From positions 1 to 64,000 of the forward strand of contig NW_027018025.1 of assembly GCF_032854445.1 (NCBI RefSeq): a DNA stretch of 64,000 nucleotides, in the 5' to 3' direction. This document shows, piece by piece, positions 9,632-23,039 of this stretch. Below the pieces are notes generated by a model. It saw only the letters and a list, made by a program, of their open reading frames with translations, did not search any database and had not been told where the DNA came from. The translations under genes were made by a program, and so were the position numbers. Within the stretch, counting starts at the first letter, position 1; each line of letters starts with the position of its first letter. This stretch comes from Liolophura sinensis. Taxonomy: Eukaryota; Mollusca; Polyplacophora; Chitonida; Chitonidae.

Positions 9632-9838
9632 ATGCGGAATTGGGCCAGGCATCGGTAGCTGTTAAAAAATTGCAAATATCCCTGGTTTCCATGGAGTAAC
9701 AGCCGTTGCTACGCACGTGATTATGACATCAGTATAGAAAAACCAGACCATTTGTACATAAAAAACACAAGGTACTTGATACAGTCTGCTGTAAAAAATA
9801 CAACTAAACACTGGCCCCCATTTAAAAGGTGCCAAAAG
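9632..9838 (+). repeat. Short 207 bp satellite unit (copy 3)
   Basis: The junction is near 9731 (TTATGACATCAGTATAG). The downstream linker reads CTGGCCCCCATTTAAAAGG. The A-to-G change at 9814 turns the usual in-frame TGA into TGG, so the forward frame runs on into the next unit here. The following unit carries the rare GAGACGATGCTGGG, shared only with the unit after the short copy at 52004. Confidence 0.94.
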
Positions 9839-12800
9839 ATGCGGAATTGGGCCAGGCATCGGCAGCTGTTGAAAAATTGCAAATTTCCCTGGTTTCCATG
9901 GAGTAAGAGACGATGCTGGGCACGTGATTATGACATCAATGATCATTCAATTGTCACTACAGCCAAAAGTATTGGTCGGAGAGCAACGCGGTTTGCACCA
10001 TTCGATTTCTCGTCACAAAATACGTCGGATTAGCCTCTTACCAGCAGCACTGGAACATTTTTTCCACTTTTGCATTTTTGCCTGGTCTTTTTGTTAATTG
10101 AAATCGGCTACACTGTACTCTGTACAATCGCGACTGGTCATTACTATATTCAACTTTTGACTATAAGTTATGTGCCCTTCGGTAGCCCAGAAAACGCCAT
10201 TTCATTGGGCTAAGCCCATTTAACTCACCCAGCAATTGCCTTACTTCTAAGTGCAAGACAATCTCAATGTCTTTATCTACGTGTAGAAAAACCACACCAT
10301 TTGTACATGAAAAACACAAGGTACTTGATACAGTCTGCTGTAAAAAGTACAACTGAACACTGACCCACTTCAGTAAGGTGCCAAAAGATGCGGAATTGAG
10401 CCAGGTATCGGCAGCTGTTGAAAAATTGCAAATTTCCCTGGTTTCCATGGAGTAAGAGCCGTTGCTGTGCACGTGATTATGACATCAATAATCATTCAAT
10501 TGTCACTACAGCCAAAAGTATTGGTCGGAGAGCAACGCGGTTTGCACCATTCGATTTGTCGTCACAAAATACGTCGGATTAGCCTCTTACCACCAGCACT
10601 AGAACAGTTTTTCCACTTTTGCATTTTTACCTGGTCTTCTTGTTAATTGAAATCGGCTACACTGTACTCTGTACAATCGCGACTAGTCATTACTATATTC
10701 AACTTTTGACTATAAGTTATGTGCCCTTCGGTAGCCCAGAGGACCTGAAATCTTTGGGCCAAGCCCATTTAACTCACCCAGCAATTGTCTTACTTCTAAG
10801 TCCAAGACAATCTCAATGTCTTTATCTACGTGTAGAAAAACCACACCATTTGTACATAAAAAACACAAGGTACTTGATACAGTCTGCTGTAAAAAATACA
10901 ACTAAACACTGACCCACATTTATCAGGTGCCAAAAGATGCGGAATTGGGCCAGGCATCGGTAGCTGTTAAAAAATTGCAAATATCCCTGGTTTCCATGGA
11001 GTAAGAGCCGTTGCTCCGCACGTAATTATGACATCAATGATGATTGAATTGTCGCTACAGCCAAAAGTATTAGTCGGAGGGCAACGCGGTTTGCACCATT
11101 CGATTTCTCGTCACAAAATACGTCGGATTAGCCTCTTACCACCAGCACTAGAACAGTTTTTCCACTTTTGCATTTTTACCTGGTCTTCTTGTTAATTGAA
11201 ATCGGCTACACTGTACTCTGTACAATCGCGACTGGTCATTACTATATTCAACTTTTGACTATATGTTATGTGCCCTTCGGTAGCCCAGAAGACGTCAAAT
11301 CTTTGGGCTAAGCCCATTTAACTCACCCAGCAATTGCCTTACTTCTAAGTGCAAGACAACCTCAATGTCTTTATCTACGTGTAGAAAAACCACACCTTTT
11401 GTACATAAAAAACACAAGGTACTTGATGCAGTCTGCTGTAAAAAGTACAACTGACAACAGACCCACATGAATAAGGTGCCAAAAGATGCGGAATTGAGCC
11501 AGGCATCGGCAGCTGTTGAAAAATTGCAAATTTCCCTGGTTTCCATGGAGTAAGAGACGTTGCTGGGCACGTGATTATGACATCAATGATCATTCAATTG
11601 TCGCTTCAGCCAAAAGTATTGGTCGGAGAGCAACGCGGTTTGCACCATTCGATTTCTCGTCACAAAATACGTCGGATTAGACTCTTACTAGTAGCACTGG
11701 AACAGTTTTTCCACTTTTGCATTTTTGCCTGGTCTTTTTGTTAATTGAAACCGGCTACACTGTACTCTGTACAATCGCGACTGGTCATTACTATATTCAA
11801 CTTTTGACTATAAGTTATGTGCCCTTCGGTAGCCTAGAAGACGTCAAATCTTTGGGCTAAGCCCATTTAACTCACCCAGCAATTGCCTTACTTCTAAGTG
11901 CAAGACAATCTCAATGTCTTTATCTACGTGTAGAAAAACCACACCATTTGTACATGAAAAACACAAGGTACTTGATACAGTCTGCTGTAAAAAGTACAAC
12001 TGAACACTGACCCACTTCAGTAAGGTGCCAAAAGATGCGGAATTGAGCCAGGCATCGGCAGCTGTTAAAAAATTGCAAATATCCCTGGTTTCCATGGAGT
12101 AAGAGCCGTTGCTGTGCACGTGATTATGACATCAATGATCATTCAATTGTCACTACAGCCAAAAGTATTGGTCGGAGAGCAACGCGGTTTGTACCATTCG
12201 ATTTGTCGTCACAAAATACGTCGGATTAGCCTCTTACCAGCAGCACTGGAACAATTTTTCCAATTTTGCATTTTTGCCTGGTCTTTTTGTTAATTGAAAT
12301 CGGCTACACTGTAGTATGTACAATCGCGACTGGTCATTACTATATTCAACTTTTGACTATAAGTTATGTGCCCTTCGGTAGCCCAGAAGACGTCAAATGT
12401 TTGGGCCAAGCCCATTTAACTCACCCAGCAATTGTCTTACTTCTAAGTCCAAGACAATCTCAATGTCTTTATCTACGTGTAGAAAAACCACACCATTTGT
12501 ACATGAAAAACACAAGGTACTTGATACAGTCTGCTGTAAAAAGTACAACTGAACACTGACCCACATTTATAAGGTGCCAAAAGATGCGGAATTGGGCCAG
12601 GCATCGGCAGCTGTTGAAAAATTGCAAATTTCCCTGGTTTCCATGGAGTAAGAGCCGTTGCTACGCACGTGATTATGACATCAATGATCATTCAATTGTC
12701 GCTACAGCCAAAAGTATTGGTCGGAGAGCAGCGCGGATTACACCATTCGATTTCTCGTCACAAAATACGCCGGATTAGCCTCTTACCAGAAGCACTGGAA

Positions 12801-13132
12801 CATTTTTTCCACTTTTGCATTTTTGCCTGGTCTTTTTGTTAATTGAAACCGGCTACACTGTACTCTGTACAATCGCGACTGGTCATTACTATATTCAACT
12901 TTTGACTATAAGTTATGTGCCCTTCGGTAGCCCAGAAGACCTGAAATCTTTGGGCCAAGCCCATTTAACTCACCTAGCAATTGTCTTATTTCTAAGTCCA
13001 AGACAATCTCAATGTCTTTATCTACGTGTAGAAAAACCACACCATTTGTACATAAAAAACACAAGGTACTTGATACAGTCTGCTGTAAAAAGTACAACTA
13101 AACACTGACCCACATTTATCAGGTGCCAAAAG
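9839..13132 (+). repeat. Six full units (9839, 10388, 10937, 11486, 12035, 12584)
   Basis: All intervals are 549 bp. Unit 10388 has CCAGAGGACCTG in its rear half and 10937 has TTAGTCGGAGGGC. Both markers recur in the same order at 52760-53309 and 59897-60446. Unit 11486 has TCGCTTCAGCC and TAGACTCTTACTAGTAG. Unit 12035 has TGTAGTATGTAC. Unit 12584 has GAGCAGCGCGGATTACACC. The linker before 12584 is a hybrid (ACTGAACACTG joined to ACATTTATAAGG). Confidence 0.93.
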
Positions 13133-15330
13133 ATGCGGAATTGGGCCAGGCATCGGCAGCTGTTAAAAAATTGCAAATATCCCTGGTTTCCATGGAGTAA
13201 GAGCCGTTGCTGGGCACGTGATTATGACATCAATGATCATTCAATTGTCGCTACAGCCAAAAGTATTGGTCGGAGAGCAACTCGGTTTGCAGCATTCGAT
13301 TTCTCGTCACAAAATACGCCGGATTAGCCTCTTACCAGAAGCACTGGAACATTTTTTCCACTTTTGCATTTTTGCCTGGTCTTTTTGTTAATTGAAATCG
13401 GCTACACTGTACTCTGTACAATCGCGACTGGTCATTACTATATTCAACTTTTGACTATAAGTTATGTGCCCTTCGGTAGCCCAGAAGACGACAAATCTTT
13501 GGGCCAAGCCCATTTAACTCACCCAGCAATTGCCTTACTTCTAAGTGCAAGACAATCTCAATGTCTTTATCTACGTGTAGAAAAACCACACCATTTGCAC
13601 GTGAAAAACACAAGGTACTTGATACAGTCTGCTGTAAACAGTACAACTGAACACTGACCCACTTCAGTAAGGTGCCAAAAGATGCGGAATTGAGCCAGGC
13701 ATCGGCAGCTGTTGAAAAATTGCAAATTTCCCTTTTTTCCATGGAGTAAGAGACGTTGCTGGTCACGTGATTATGACATCAATGATCATTCAATTGTCAC
13801 TACAGCCAAAAGTATTGGTCGGAGAGCAACGCGGTTTGCACCATTCGATTTCTCGTCACAAAATACGTCGGATTAGCCTCTTACCAGCAGCACTGGAACA
13901 GTTTTTCCACTTTTGCATTTTTGCCTGGTCTTTTTGTTAATTGAAATCGGCTACACTGTACTCTGTACAATCGCGACTGGTCATTACTATATTCAACTTT
14001 TGACTATAAGTTATGTGCCCTTCGGTAGCCCAGAAGACGACAAATCTTTGGGCCAAGCCCATTTAACTCACCCAGCAATTGTCTTACTTCTAAGTGCAGG
14101 ACAATCTCAATGTCTTTATCTACGTGTAGAAAAACCACACCTTTTGTACATAAAAATCACAAGGTACTTGATACTGTCTGCTGTAAAAAGTACAACTGAC
14201 AACAGACCCACATGAATAAGGTGCCAAAAGATGCGGAATTGAGCCAGGCATCGGCAGCTGTTGAAAAATTGCAAATTTCCATGGTTTCCATGGAGTAAGA
14301 GACGTTGCTGGGCACGTGATTATGACATCAATGATCATTCAATTGTCACTACAGCCAAAAGTGTTGGTCGGAGAGCAACGCGGTTTGTACCATTCGATTT
14401 GTCGTCACAAAATACGTCGGATTAGCCTCTTACCAGCAGCACTGGAACAATTTTTTGAATTTTGCATTTTTGCCTGGTCTTTTTGTTAATTGAAATCGGC
14501 TACACTGTACTATGTACCATCGCGACTGGTCTTTACTATATTCAACTTTTGACTATATGTTATGTGCCCTTCGGTAGCCCAGAAGACGTCAAATCTTTGG
14601 GCTAAGCCCATTTAACTCACCCAGCAATTGCCTTACTTCTAAGTCCAAGACAATCTCAATGTCTTTATCTACGTGTAGAAAAACCACACCATTTGTACAT
14701 AAAAAACACAAGGTACTTGATACAGTCTGCTGTAAAAAGTACAACTAAACACTGACCCACATTTATAAGGTGCCAAAAGATGCGGAATTGGGCCAGGCAT
14801 CGGCAGCTGTTAAAAAATTGCAAATATCCCTGGTTTCCATGGAGTAAGAGCCGTTGCTGGGCACGTGATTATGACATCAATGATCATTCAATTGTCGCTA
14901 CAGCAAAAAGTATTGGTCGGAGAGCAACGCGGTTTGCACCATTCGATTTGTCGTCACAAAATACGTCGGATTAGCCTCTTACCAGCAGCACTGGAACAGT
15001 TTTTCCACTTTTGCATTTTTACCTGGTCTTTTTGTTAATTGAAATCGGCTACACTGTACTCTGTACAATCGCGACTGGTCATTACTATATTCAACTTTTG
15101 ACTATAAGTTATGTGCCCTTCGGTAGCCCAGAAGACGACAAATCTTTGGGCCAAGCCCATTTAACTCACCCAGCAATTGCCTTACTTCTAAGTGCAAGGA
15201 CAATCTCAATGTCTTTATCTACGCTGTAGAAAAACCACACCATTTGTACGTGAAAAACACAAGGTACTTGATACAGTCCTGCTTAAAAAGTACAACTGAA
15301 CACTGACCCACTTCAGTAAGGTACCAAAAG
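13133..15330 (+). repeat. Four units (13133, 13682, 14231, 14780)
   Basis: The first three intervals are 549 bp. The last, to 15331, is 551 bp because of added bases near 15198 and 15224. Unit 13133 ends in CATTTGCACGTGAAAAAC and TAAACAGTAC, 13682 has CCTTTTTTCCATGG and GCTGGTCACGTG, and 14231 has TTCCATGGTTTCC, TTTTTTGAATTTTGC and TGTACTATGTACC. The unit at 28528 repeats the TTCCATGGTTTCC and TGTACTATGTACC markers of 14231. Confidence 0.92.
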
Positions 15331-16994
15331 ATGCGGAATTGAGCCAGGCATCGGCAGCTGTTGAAAAATTGCAAATTTTCCTGGTTTCCATGGAGTAAGA
15401 GCCGTTGCTGAGCACGTGATTATGACATCAATGATCATTCAATTGTCACTACAGCCAAAAGTATTGGTCGGAGAGCAACGCGGTTTGCACCATTCGATTC
15501 TCGTCACAAAATACGTCGGATTAGCCCTCTTACCAGCAGCACTGGAACAGTTTTCCACTTTTGCATTTTTACCTGGTATTTTTGTTAATTTAAATCGGCT
15601 ACACTGTACTCTGTACAATCGCGACTGGTCATTACATATATTCAACTTTTGACTATAAGTTATCTGTGCCCTTCGGTAGCCCAGAAGACGACAAATCTTT
15701 GGGCCAAGCCCATTTAACTCACCCAGCAATTGCCTTACTTCTAAGTGCAAGACAATCTCAATGTCTTTATCTACGTGTAGAAAAACCACACCATTTGCAC
15801 GTGAAAAACACAAGGTACTTGATACAGTCTGCTGTAAAACAGTACAACCGAACACTCACCCACTTCAGTAAGTGCCAAAAGATGCGGAATTTCGAGCCAG
15901 GCATCGGCAGCTGTTGAAAAAATGCAAATTTCTCCTTTTTTCCCATGGAGTAAGAGACGTTGCTGGTCACGTGATTATGACATCAATGATCATTCAATTG
16001 TCACTACAGCCAAAAGTATTGGTCGGAGAGCAACGCGGTTTGCACCATTCGATTTCTCGTCACAAAATACGTCGGATTAGCCTCTTACCAGCAGCACTGG
16101 AACAGTTTTTCCAACTTTTGCATTTTTACCCTGGTCTTTTTGTTAATTGAAATCGGCTACACTGTACTCTGTACAATCGCGACTGGTCATTACTATATTC
16201 AACTTTTGACTATAAGTTATGTGCCCTTCGGTAGCCCAGAAGACGACAAATCTTTGGGCGAAGCCCATTTAACTCACCCAGCAATTGCCTTACTTCTAAG
16301 TGCAAGACAATCTCAATGTCTTTATCTACGTGTAGAAAAACCACACCATTTGCACGTGAAAAACACAAGGTACTTGATACAGTCTGCTGTAAACAGTACA
16401 ACTGAACACTGACCCACTTCAGTAAGGTGCCAAAAGATGCGGAATTGAGCCAGGCATCGGCAGCTGTTGAAAAATTGCAAATTTCCCTGGTTTCCATGGA
16501 GTAAGAGACGTTTGCTGGGCACGTGATTATGACATCAATGATCATTCAAATGTAACTACAGCAAAAAGTATTGGTCGGAGAGCAACGCGGTTTGCACCAT
16601 TCGATTTCTCGTCACAAAATACGTCGGATCGTCGGATTAGCCTCTTACCAGCAGCACTGGAACAGTTTTTCCACTTTTGCATTTTTACCTGGTCTTTTTG
16701 TTAATTCAAATCGGCTACACTGTACTCTGTACAATCGCGACTGGTCATTACTATATTCAACTTTTGACTATAAGTTATGTGAACTTCGGTAGCCCAGAAG
16801 ACCTGAAATCTTTGGGCTAAGCCCATTTAACTTACCCAGCAATTGCCTTACTTCTAAGTGCAAGACAATCTCAATGTCTTTATCTACGTGTAGAAAAACC
16901 ACACCATTTGTACATAAAAAACACAAGGTACTTGATACAGTCTGCTGTAAAAAGTACAACTAAACACTGACCCACATTTATAAGGTGCCAAAAG
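15331..16994 (+). repeat. Three indel-rich units (15331, 15882, 16437)
   Basis: Intervals are 551, 555 and 558 bp instead of 549. Single-base gains and losses are scattered, for example ATTCGATTCTCG, TTAGCCCTCTTACC, TTACATATATTC, TATCTGTGCCC, TTTCGAGCC and GACGTTTGCTGG. An 8 bp tandem duplication GTCGGATC/GTCGGATT lies at 16623-16638. Unit 15882 shares GCTGGTCACGTG and the CCTTTTTTCC run with 13682. Error in the underlying sequence is the simplest explanation for the scattered indels. Confidence 0.85.
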
Positions 16995-18091
16995 ATGCGG
17001 AATTGGGCTAGGCATCGGCAGCTGTTAAAAAATTGCAAATATCCCTGGTTTCCATGGAGTAAGAGCCGTTGCTGGGCACGTGATTATGACATCAATGATC
17101 ATTCAATTGTCACTACAGCCAAAAGTATTGGTCGGAGAGCAACGCGGTTTGCACCATTCGATTTCTCGTCACAAAATACGTCGGATTAGCCTCTTACCAG
17201 CAGCACTGGAACAGTTTTTCCACTTTTGCATTTTTACCTGGTCTTTTTGTTAATTGAAATCGGCTACACTGTACTCTGTACAATCGCGACTGGTCATTAC
17301 TATATTCAACTTTTGACTATAAGTTATGTGCCCTTCGGTAGCCCAGAAGACCTGAAATCTATGGGCTAAGCCCATTTAACTCACCCAGCAATTGTGTTAC
17401 TTCTAAGTCCCAGACAATCTCAATGTCTTTATCTACGTGTAGAAAAACCACACCTTTTGTACATAAAAATCACAAGGTACTTGATACAGTCTGCTGTAAA
17501 AAGTACAACTGACAACAGACCCAGATGAATAAGGTGCCAAAAGATGCGGAATTGGGCCAGGCATCGGCAGCTGTTAAAAATTGCAAATATCCCTGGTTTC
17601 CATGGAATAAGAGCCGTTGCTGGGCACGTGATTATGACATAAATGATTATTGAATTGTCGCTACAGCCAAAAGAATTGGTCAGAGAGCAACGCGGTTTGC
17701 ACCATTCGATTTCTCGTCACAAAATACGTCGGATTAGCCTCTTACCAGCAGCACTGGAACAGTTTTTCCACTTTTGCATTTTTGCCTGGTCTTTTTGTTA
17801 ATTGAAATCGGCTACACTGTACTCTGTACAATCGCGACTGGTCATTACTATATTCAACTTTTGACTATAAGTTATGTGCCCTTCGGTAGCCCAGAAGACG
17901 ACAAATCTTTGGGCCAAGCCCATTTAACTCACCCAGCAATTGCCTTACTTCTAAGTCCAAGACAATCTCAATGTCTTTATCTACGTGTAGAAAAACCACA
18001 CCATTTGTACGTGAAAAACACAAGGTACTTGATACAGTCTGCTGTAAAAAGTACAACTGAACACTGATCCACTTCAGTAAGGTGCCAAAAG
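16995..18091 (+). repeat. Two units resembling the first two members of the 18-25 kb higher-order repeat
   Basis: Anchors are at 16995 and 17544. Unit 16995 ends with GAAATCTATGGGCTAAG, GTGTTACTTCTAAGTCCCAG and CCCAGATGAATAAGG, like 18092, 19738, 21394 and 23040. Unit 17544 has the shortened GTTAAAAATTGC and ACATAAATGATTATTGAATTG like 18641. It then differs (AAAGAATTGGTCAGAGAG), and the third member of the set is missing, so this looks like a truncated copy of the higher-order repeat. Confidence 0.8.
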
Positions 18092-19737
18092 ATGCGGAAT
18101 TGAGCCAGGCATCGGCAGCTGTTGAAAAATTGCAAATTTCCCTGGTTTCCATGGAGTAAGAGACGTTGCTGGGCACGTGATTATGACATCAATGATCATT
18201 CAATTGTCACTACAGCCAAAAGTATTGGTCGGAGAGCAACGCGGTTTGCACCATTCGATTTCTCGTCACAAAATACGTCGGATTAGCCTCTTACCAGCAG
18301 CACTGGAACAGTTTTTCCACTTTTGCATTTTTACCTGGTCTTTTTGTTAATTGAAATCGGCTACACTGTACTCTGTACAATCGCGACTGGTCATTACTAT
18401 ATTCAACTTTTGACTATAAGTTATATGCCCTTCGGTAGCCCAGAAGACCTGAAATCTATGAGCTAAGCCCATTTAACTCACCCAGCAATTGTGTTACTTC
18501 TAAGTCCCAGACAATCTCAATGTCTTTATCTACGTGTAGAAAAACCACACCTTTTGTACATAAAAATCACAAGGTACTTGATACAGTCTGCTGTAAAAAG
18601 TACAACTGACAACAGACCCAGATGAATAAGGTGCCAAAAGATGCGGAATTGGGCCAGGCATCGTTAGCTGTTAAAAATTGCAAATATCCCTGGTTTCCAT
18701 GGAGTAAGAGCCGTTGCTGGGCACGTGATTATGACATAAATGATCATTGAATTGTCGCTACAGCCAAAAGTATTGGTCGGAGAGCAACGCGGATTGCACC
18801 ATTCGATTTCTCGTCACAAAATACGTCGGATTAGCCTCTTACTAGTAGCACTGGAACAGTTTTTCCACTTTTGCATTTTTGCCTGGTCTTTTTGTTAATT
18901 GAAACCGGCTACACTGTACTCTGTACAATCGCGACTGGTCATTACTATATTCAACTTTTGACTATAAGTTATGTGCCCTTCGGTAGCCCAGAAGACCTGA
19001 AATCTTTGGGCCAAGCCCATTTAACTCACCCAGCAATTGTCTTATTTCTAAGTCCAAGACAATCTCAATGTCTTTATCTACGTGTAGAAAAACCACACCA
19101 TTTGTACATAAAAAACACAAGGTACTTGATACAGTCTGCTGTAAAAAGTACAACTACACACTGACCCACATTTATCAGGTGCCAAAAGATGCGGAATTGG
19201 GCCAGGCATCGGCAGCTGTTAAAAAATTGCAAATATCCCTGGTTTCCATGGAGTAAGAGCCGTTGCTGGGCACGTGATTATGACATCAATGATCATTCAA
19301 TTGTCACTACAGCCAAAAGTATTGGTCGGAGAGCAACTCGGTTTGCAGCATTCGATTTCTCGTCACAAAATACGCCGGATTAGCCTCTTACCAGCAGCAC
19401 TGGAACATTTTTTCCACTTTTGCATTTTTGCCTGGTCTTTTTGTTAATTGAAATCGGCTACACTGTACTCTGTACAATCGCGACTGGTCATTACTATATT
19501 CAACTTTTGACTATAAGTTATGTGCCCTTCGGTAGCCCAGAAGACGTCAAATCTTTGGGCTCAGCCCATTTAACTCACCCAGCAATTGTCTTACTTCTAA
19601 GTCCAAGACAATCTCAATGTCTTTATCTACGTGTAGAAAAACCACACCATTTGCACGTGAAAAACACAAAGTACTTGATACAGTCTGCTGTAAACAGTAC
19701 AACTGAACACTGACCCACTTCAGTAAGGTGCCAAAAG
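18092..19737 (+). repeat. Three-unit higher-order repeat HOR-1, copy a
   Basis: The units are at 18092, 18641 and 19189. The first has TTATATGCCC and CTGAAATCTATGAGC in its rear. The second has GCATCGTTAGCTGTTAAAAATTGC (one A fewer, so 548 bp) and ACATAAATGATCATTGAATTG. The third has CAACTCGGTTTGCAGC and TACGCCGG. The total is 1646 bp. This trio repeats in order three more times downstream. Confidence 0.88.
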
Positions 19738-21393
19738 ATGCGGAATTGAGCCAGGCATCGGCAGCTGTTGAAAAATTGCAAATTTTTCTGGTTTCCATGG
19801 AGTAAGAGACGTTGCTGGGCACGTGATTATGACATCAATGATCATTCAATTGGTCGCTACAGCCAAAAGTATTGGTCGGAGAGCAACGCGGTTTTGCACC
19901 ATTCGATTTCTCGTCACAAAATACGTCGGATTATCCTCTTACCAGCAGCACTGGAAACAGTTTTTCCACTTTTGCATTTTTACCTGGTCTTTTTGTTAAT
20001 TGAAATCGGCTACACTGTACTCTGTACAATCGCGACCTGGTCATTACTATATTCAACCTTTTGACTATAAGTTATATGCCCTTCGGTAGCCCAGAAGACC
20101 TGAAATCTATGGGCTAAGCCCATTTAACTCACCCAGCAATTGTGTTACTTCTAAGTCCCAGACAATCTCAATGTCTTTATCTACGTGTAGAAAAACCACA
20201 CCTTTTGTACATAAAAATCACAAGGTACTTGATACAGTCTGCTGTAAAAAGTACAACTGACAACAGACCCAGATGAATAAGGTTGCCCAAAAGATGCGGA
20301 ATTGGGCCAGGCATCGTTAGCTGTTAAAATTGCAAATATCCCTGGTTTCCATGGAGTAAGAGCCGTTGCTGGGCACGTGATTATGACATAAATGATCATT
20401 GAATTGTCGCTACAGCCAAAAGTATTGGTCGGAGAGCAACGCGGATTGCACCATTCGATCTCTCGTCACAAAATACGTCGGATTAGCCTCTTACTAGTAG
20501 CACTGGAACAGTTTTTTCCACTTTTGCATTTTTGCCTGGTCTTTTTGTTAATTGAAACCGGCTACACTGTACTCTATACAATCGCGACTGGTCATTACTT
20601 ATATTCAACTTTTGACTATAAGTTATGTGCCCTTCGGTAGCCAGAAGACCTGAAATCTTTGGGCCAAGCCCATTTAACTCACCCAGCAATTGTCTTATTT
20701 CTAAGTCCAAGACAATCTCAATGTCTTTAATCTACGTGTAGAAAAACCACACCATTTGAACATAAAAAACACAAGGTACTTGATACAGTCCTGCTGTAAA
20801 AAGTACAACTAAACACTGACCCACATTTATCAGGTGCCAAAAGATGCGGAATTGGGCCAGGCATCGGCAGCTGTTAAAAAAATTGCAAATATCCCTGGTT
20901 TCCATGGAGTAAGAGCCGTTGCTGGGCACGTGATTATGACATCAATGATCATTCAATTGTCACTACAGCCAAAAGTATTGGTCGGAGAGCAACTCGGTTT
21001 GCAGCATTCGATTTCTCGTCACAAAATACGCCGGATTAGCCTCTTACCAGCAGCACTGGAACATTTTTTCCACTTTTGCATTTTTGCCTGGTCTTTTTGT
21101 TAATTGAAATCGGCTACACTGTACTCTGTACAATCGCGACTGGTCATTACTATATTCAACTTTTGACTATAAGTTATGTGCCCTTCGGTAGCCCAGAAGA
21201 CGTCAAATCTTTGGGCTCAGCCCATTTAACTCACCCAGCAATTGTCTTACTTCTAAGTCCAAGACAATCTCAATGTCTTTATCTACGTGTAGAAAAACCA
21301 CACCATTTGCACGTGAAAAACACAAAGTACTTGATACAGTCTGCTGTAAACAGTACAACTGAACACTGACCCACTTCAGTAAGGTGCCAAAAG
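19738..21393 (+). repeat. HOR-1 copy b, indel-rich
   Basis: The units are at 19738, 20294 and 20844. The total is 1656 bp, 10 bp longer than clean copies because of scattered single-base insertions (CAATTGGTCGC, GGTTTTGCACC, GGAAACAG, GCGACCTGG, CAACCTTTTG, GGTTGCCCAAAAG, TTACTTATATTC, CTTTAATCTACG, GTCCTGCTG). It shares ACTCTATACA with copy c and the derived TTTGGGCTCAGCCC and CACAAAGTAC markers with the units beside it. It may be an unpolished duplicate of copy c. Confidence 0.85.
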
Positions 21394-23039
21394 ATGCGGA
21401 ATTGAGCCAGGCATCGGCAGCTGTTGAAAAATTGCAAATTTTTCTGGTTTCCATGGAGTAAGAGACGTTGCTGGGCACGTGATTATGACATCAATGATCA
21501 TTCAATTGTCGCTACAGCCAAAAGTATTGGTCGGAGAGCAACGCGGTTTGCACCATTCGATTTCTCGTCACAAAATACGTCGGATTAGCCTCTTACCAGC
21601 AGCACTGGAACAGTTTTTCCACTTTTGCATTTTTACCTGGTCTTTTTGTTAATTGAAATCGGCTACACTGTACTCTGTACAATCGCGACTGGTCATTACT
21701 ATATTCAACTTTTTACTATAAGTTATATGCCCTTCGGTAGCCCAGAAGACCTGAAATCTATGGGCTAAGCCCATTTAACTCACCCAGCAATTGTGTTACT
21801 TCTAAGTCCCAGACAATCTCAATGTCTTTATCTACGTGTAGAAAAACCACACCTTTTGTACATAAAAATCACAAGGTACTTGATACAGTCTGCTGTAAAA
21901 AGTACAACTGACAACAGACCCAGATGAATAAGGTGCCAAAAGATGCGGAATTGGGCCAGGCATCGTTAGCTGTTAAAAATTGCAAATATCCCTGGTTTCC
22001 ATGGAGTAAGAGCCGTTGCTGGGCACGTGATTATGACATAAATGATCATTGAATTGTCGCTACAGCCAAAAGTATTGGTCGGAGAGCAACGCGGATTGCA
22101 CCATTCGATCTCTCGTCACAAAATACGTCGGATTAGCCTCTTACTAGTAGCACTGGAACAGTTTTTCCACTTTTGCATTTTTGCCTGGTCTTTTTGTTAA
22201 TTGAAACCGGCTACACTGTACTCTATACAATCGCGACTGGTCATTACTATATTCAACTTTTGACTATAAGTTATGTGCCCTTCGGTAGCCCAGAAGACCT
22301 GAAATCTTTGGGCCAAGCCCATTTAACTCACCCAGCAATTGTCTTATTTCTAAGTCCAAGACAATCTCAATGTCTTTATCTACGTGTAGAAAAACCAGAC
22401 CATTTGTACATAAAAAACACAAGGTACTTGATACAGTCTGCTGTAAAAAGTACAACTAAACACTGACCCACATTTATCAGGTGCCAAAAGATGCGGAATT
22501 GGGCCAGGCATCGGCAGCTGTTAAAAAATTGCAAATATCCCTGGTTTCCATGGAGTAAGAGCCGTTGCTGGGCACGTGATTATGACATCAATGCTCATTC
22601 AATTGTCGCTACAGCCAAAAGTATTGGTCGGAGAGCAACTCGGTTTGCAGCATTCGATTTCTCGTCACAAAATACGCCGGATTAGCCTCTTACCAGCAGC
22701 ACTGGAACATTTTTTCCACTTTTGCATTTTTGCCTGGTCTTTTTGTTAATTGAAATCGGCTACACTGTACTCTGTACAATCGCGACTGGTCATTACTATA
22801 TTCAACTTTTGACTATAAGTTATGTGCCCTTCGGTAGCCCAGAAGACGTCAAATCTTTGGGCCAAGCCCATTTAACTCACCCAGCAATTGTCTTACTTCT
22901 AAGTCCAAGACAATCTCAATGTCTTTATCTACGTGTAGAAAAACCACACCATTTGCACGTGAAAAACACAAGGTACTTGATACAGTCTGCTGTAAACAGT
23001 ACAACTGAACACTGACCCACTTCAGTAAGGTGCCAAAAG
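21394..23039 (+). repeat. HOR-1 copy c
   Basis: The units are at 21394, 21943 and 22491; the total is 1646 bp. The first has GCAAATTTTTCTGG and TTATATGCCC, the second GCATCGTTAGCTG, ACATAAATGATCATTG and ACTCTATACA, the third CAATGCTCATTC, CAACTCGGTTTGCAGC and TACGCCGG. It has no period-breaking indels. Confidence 0.9.
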
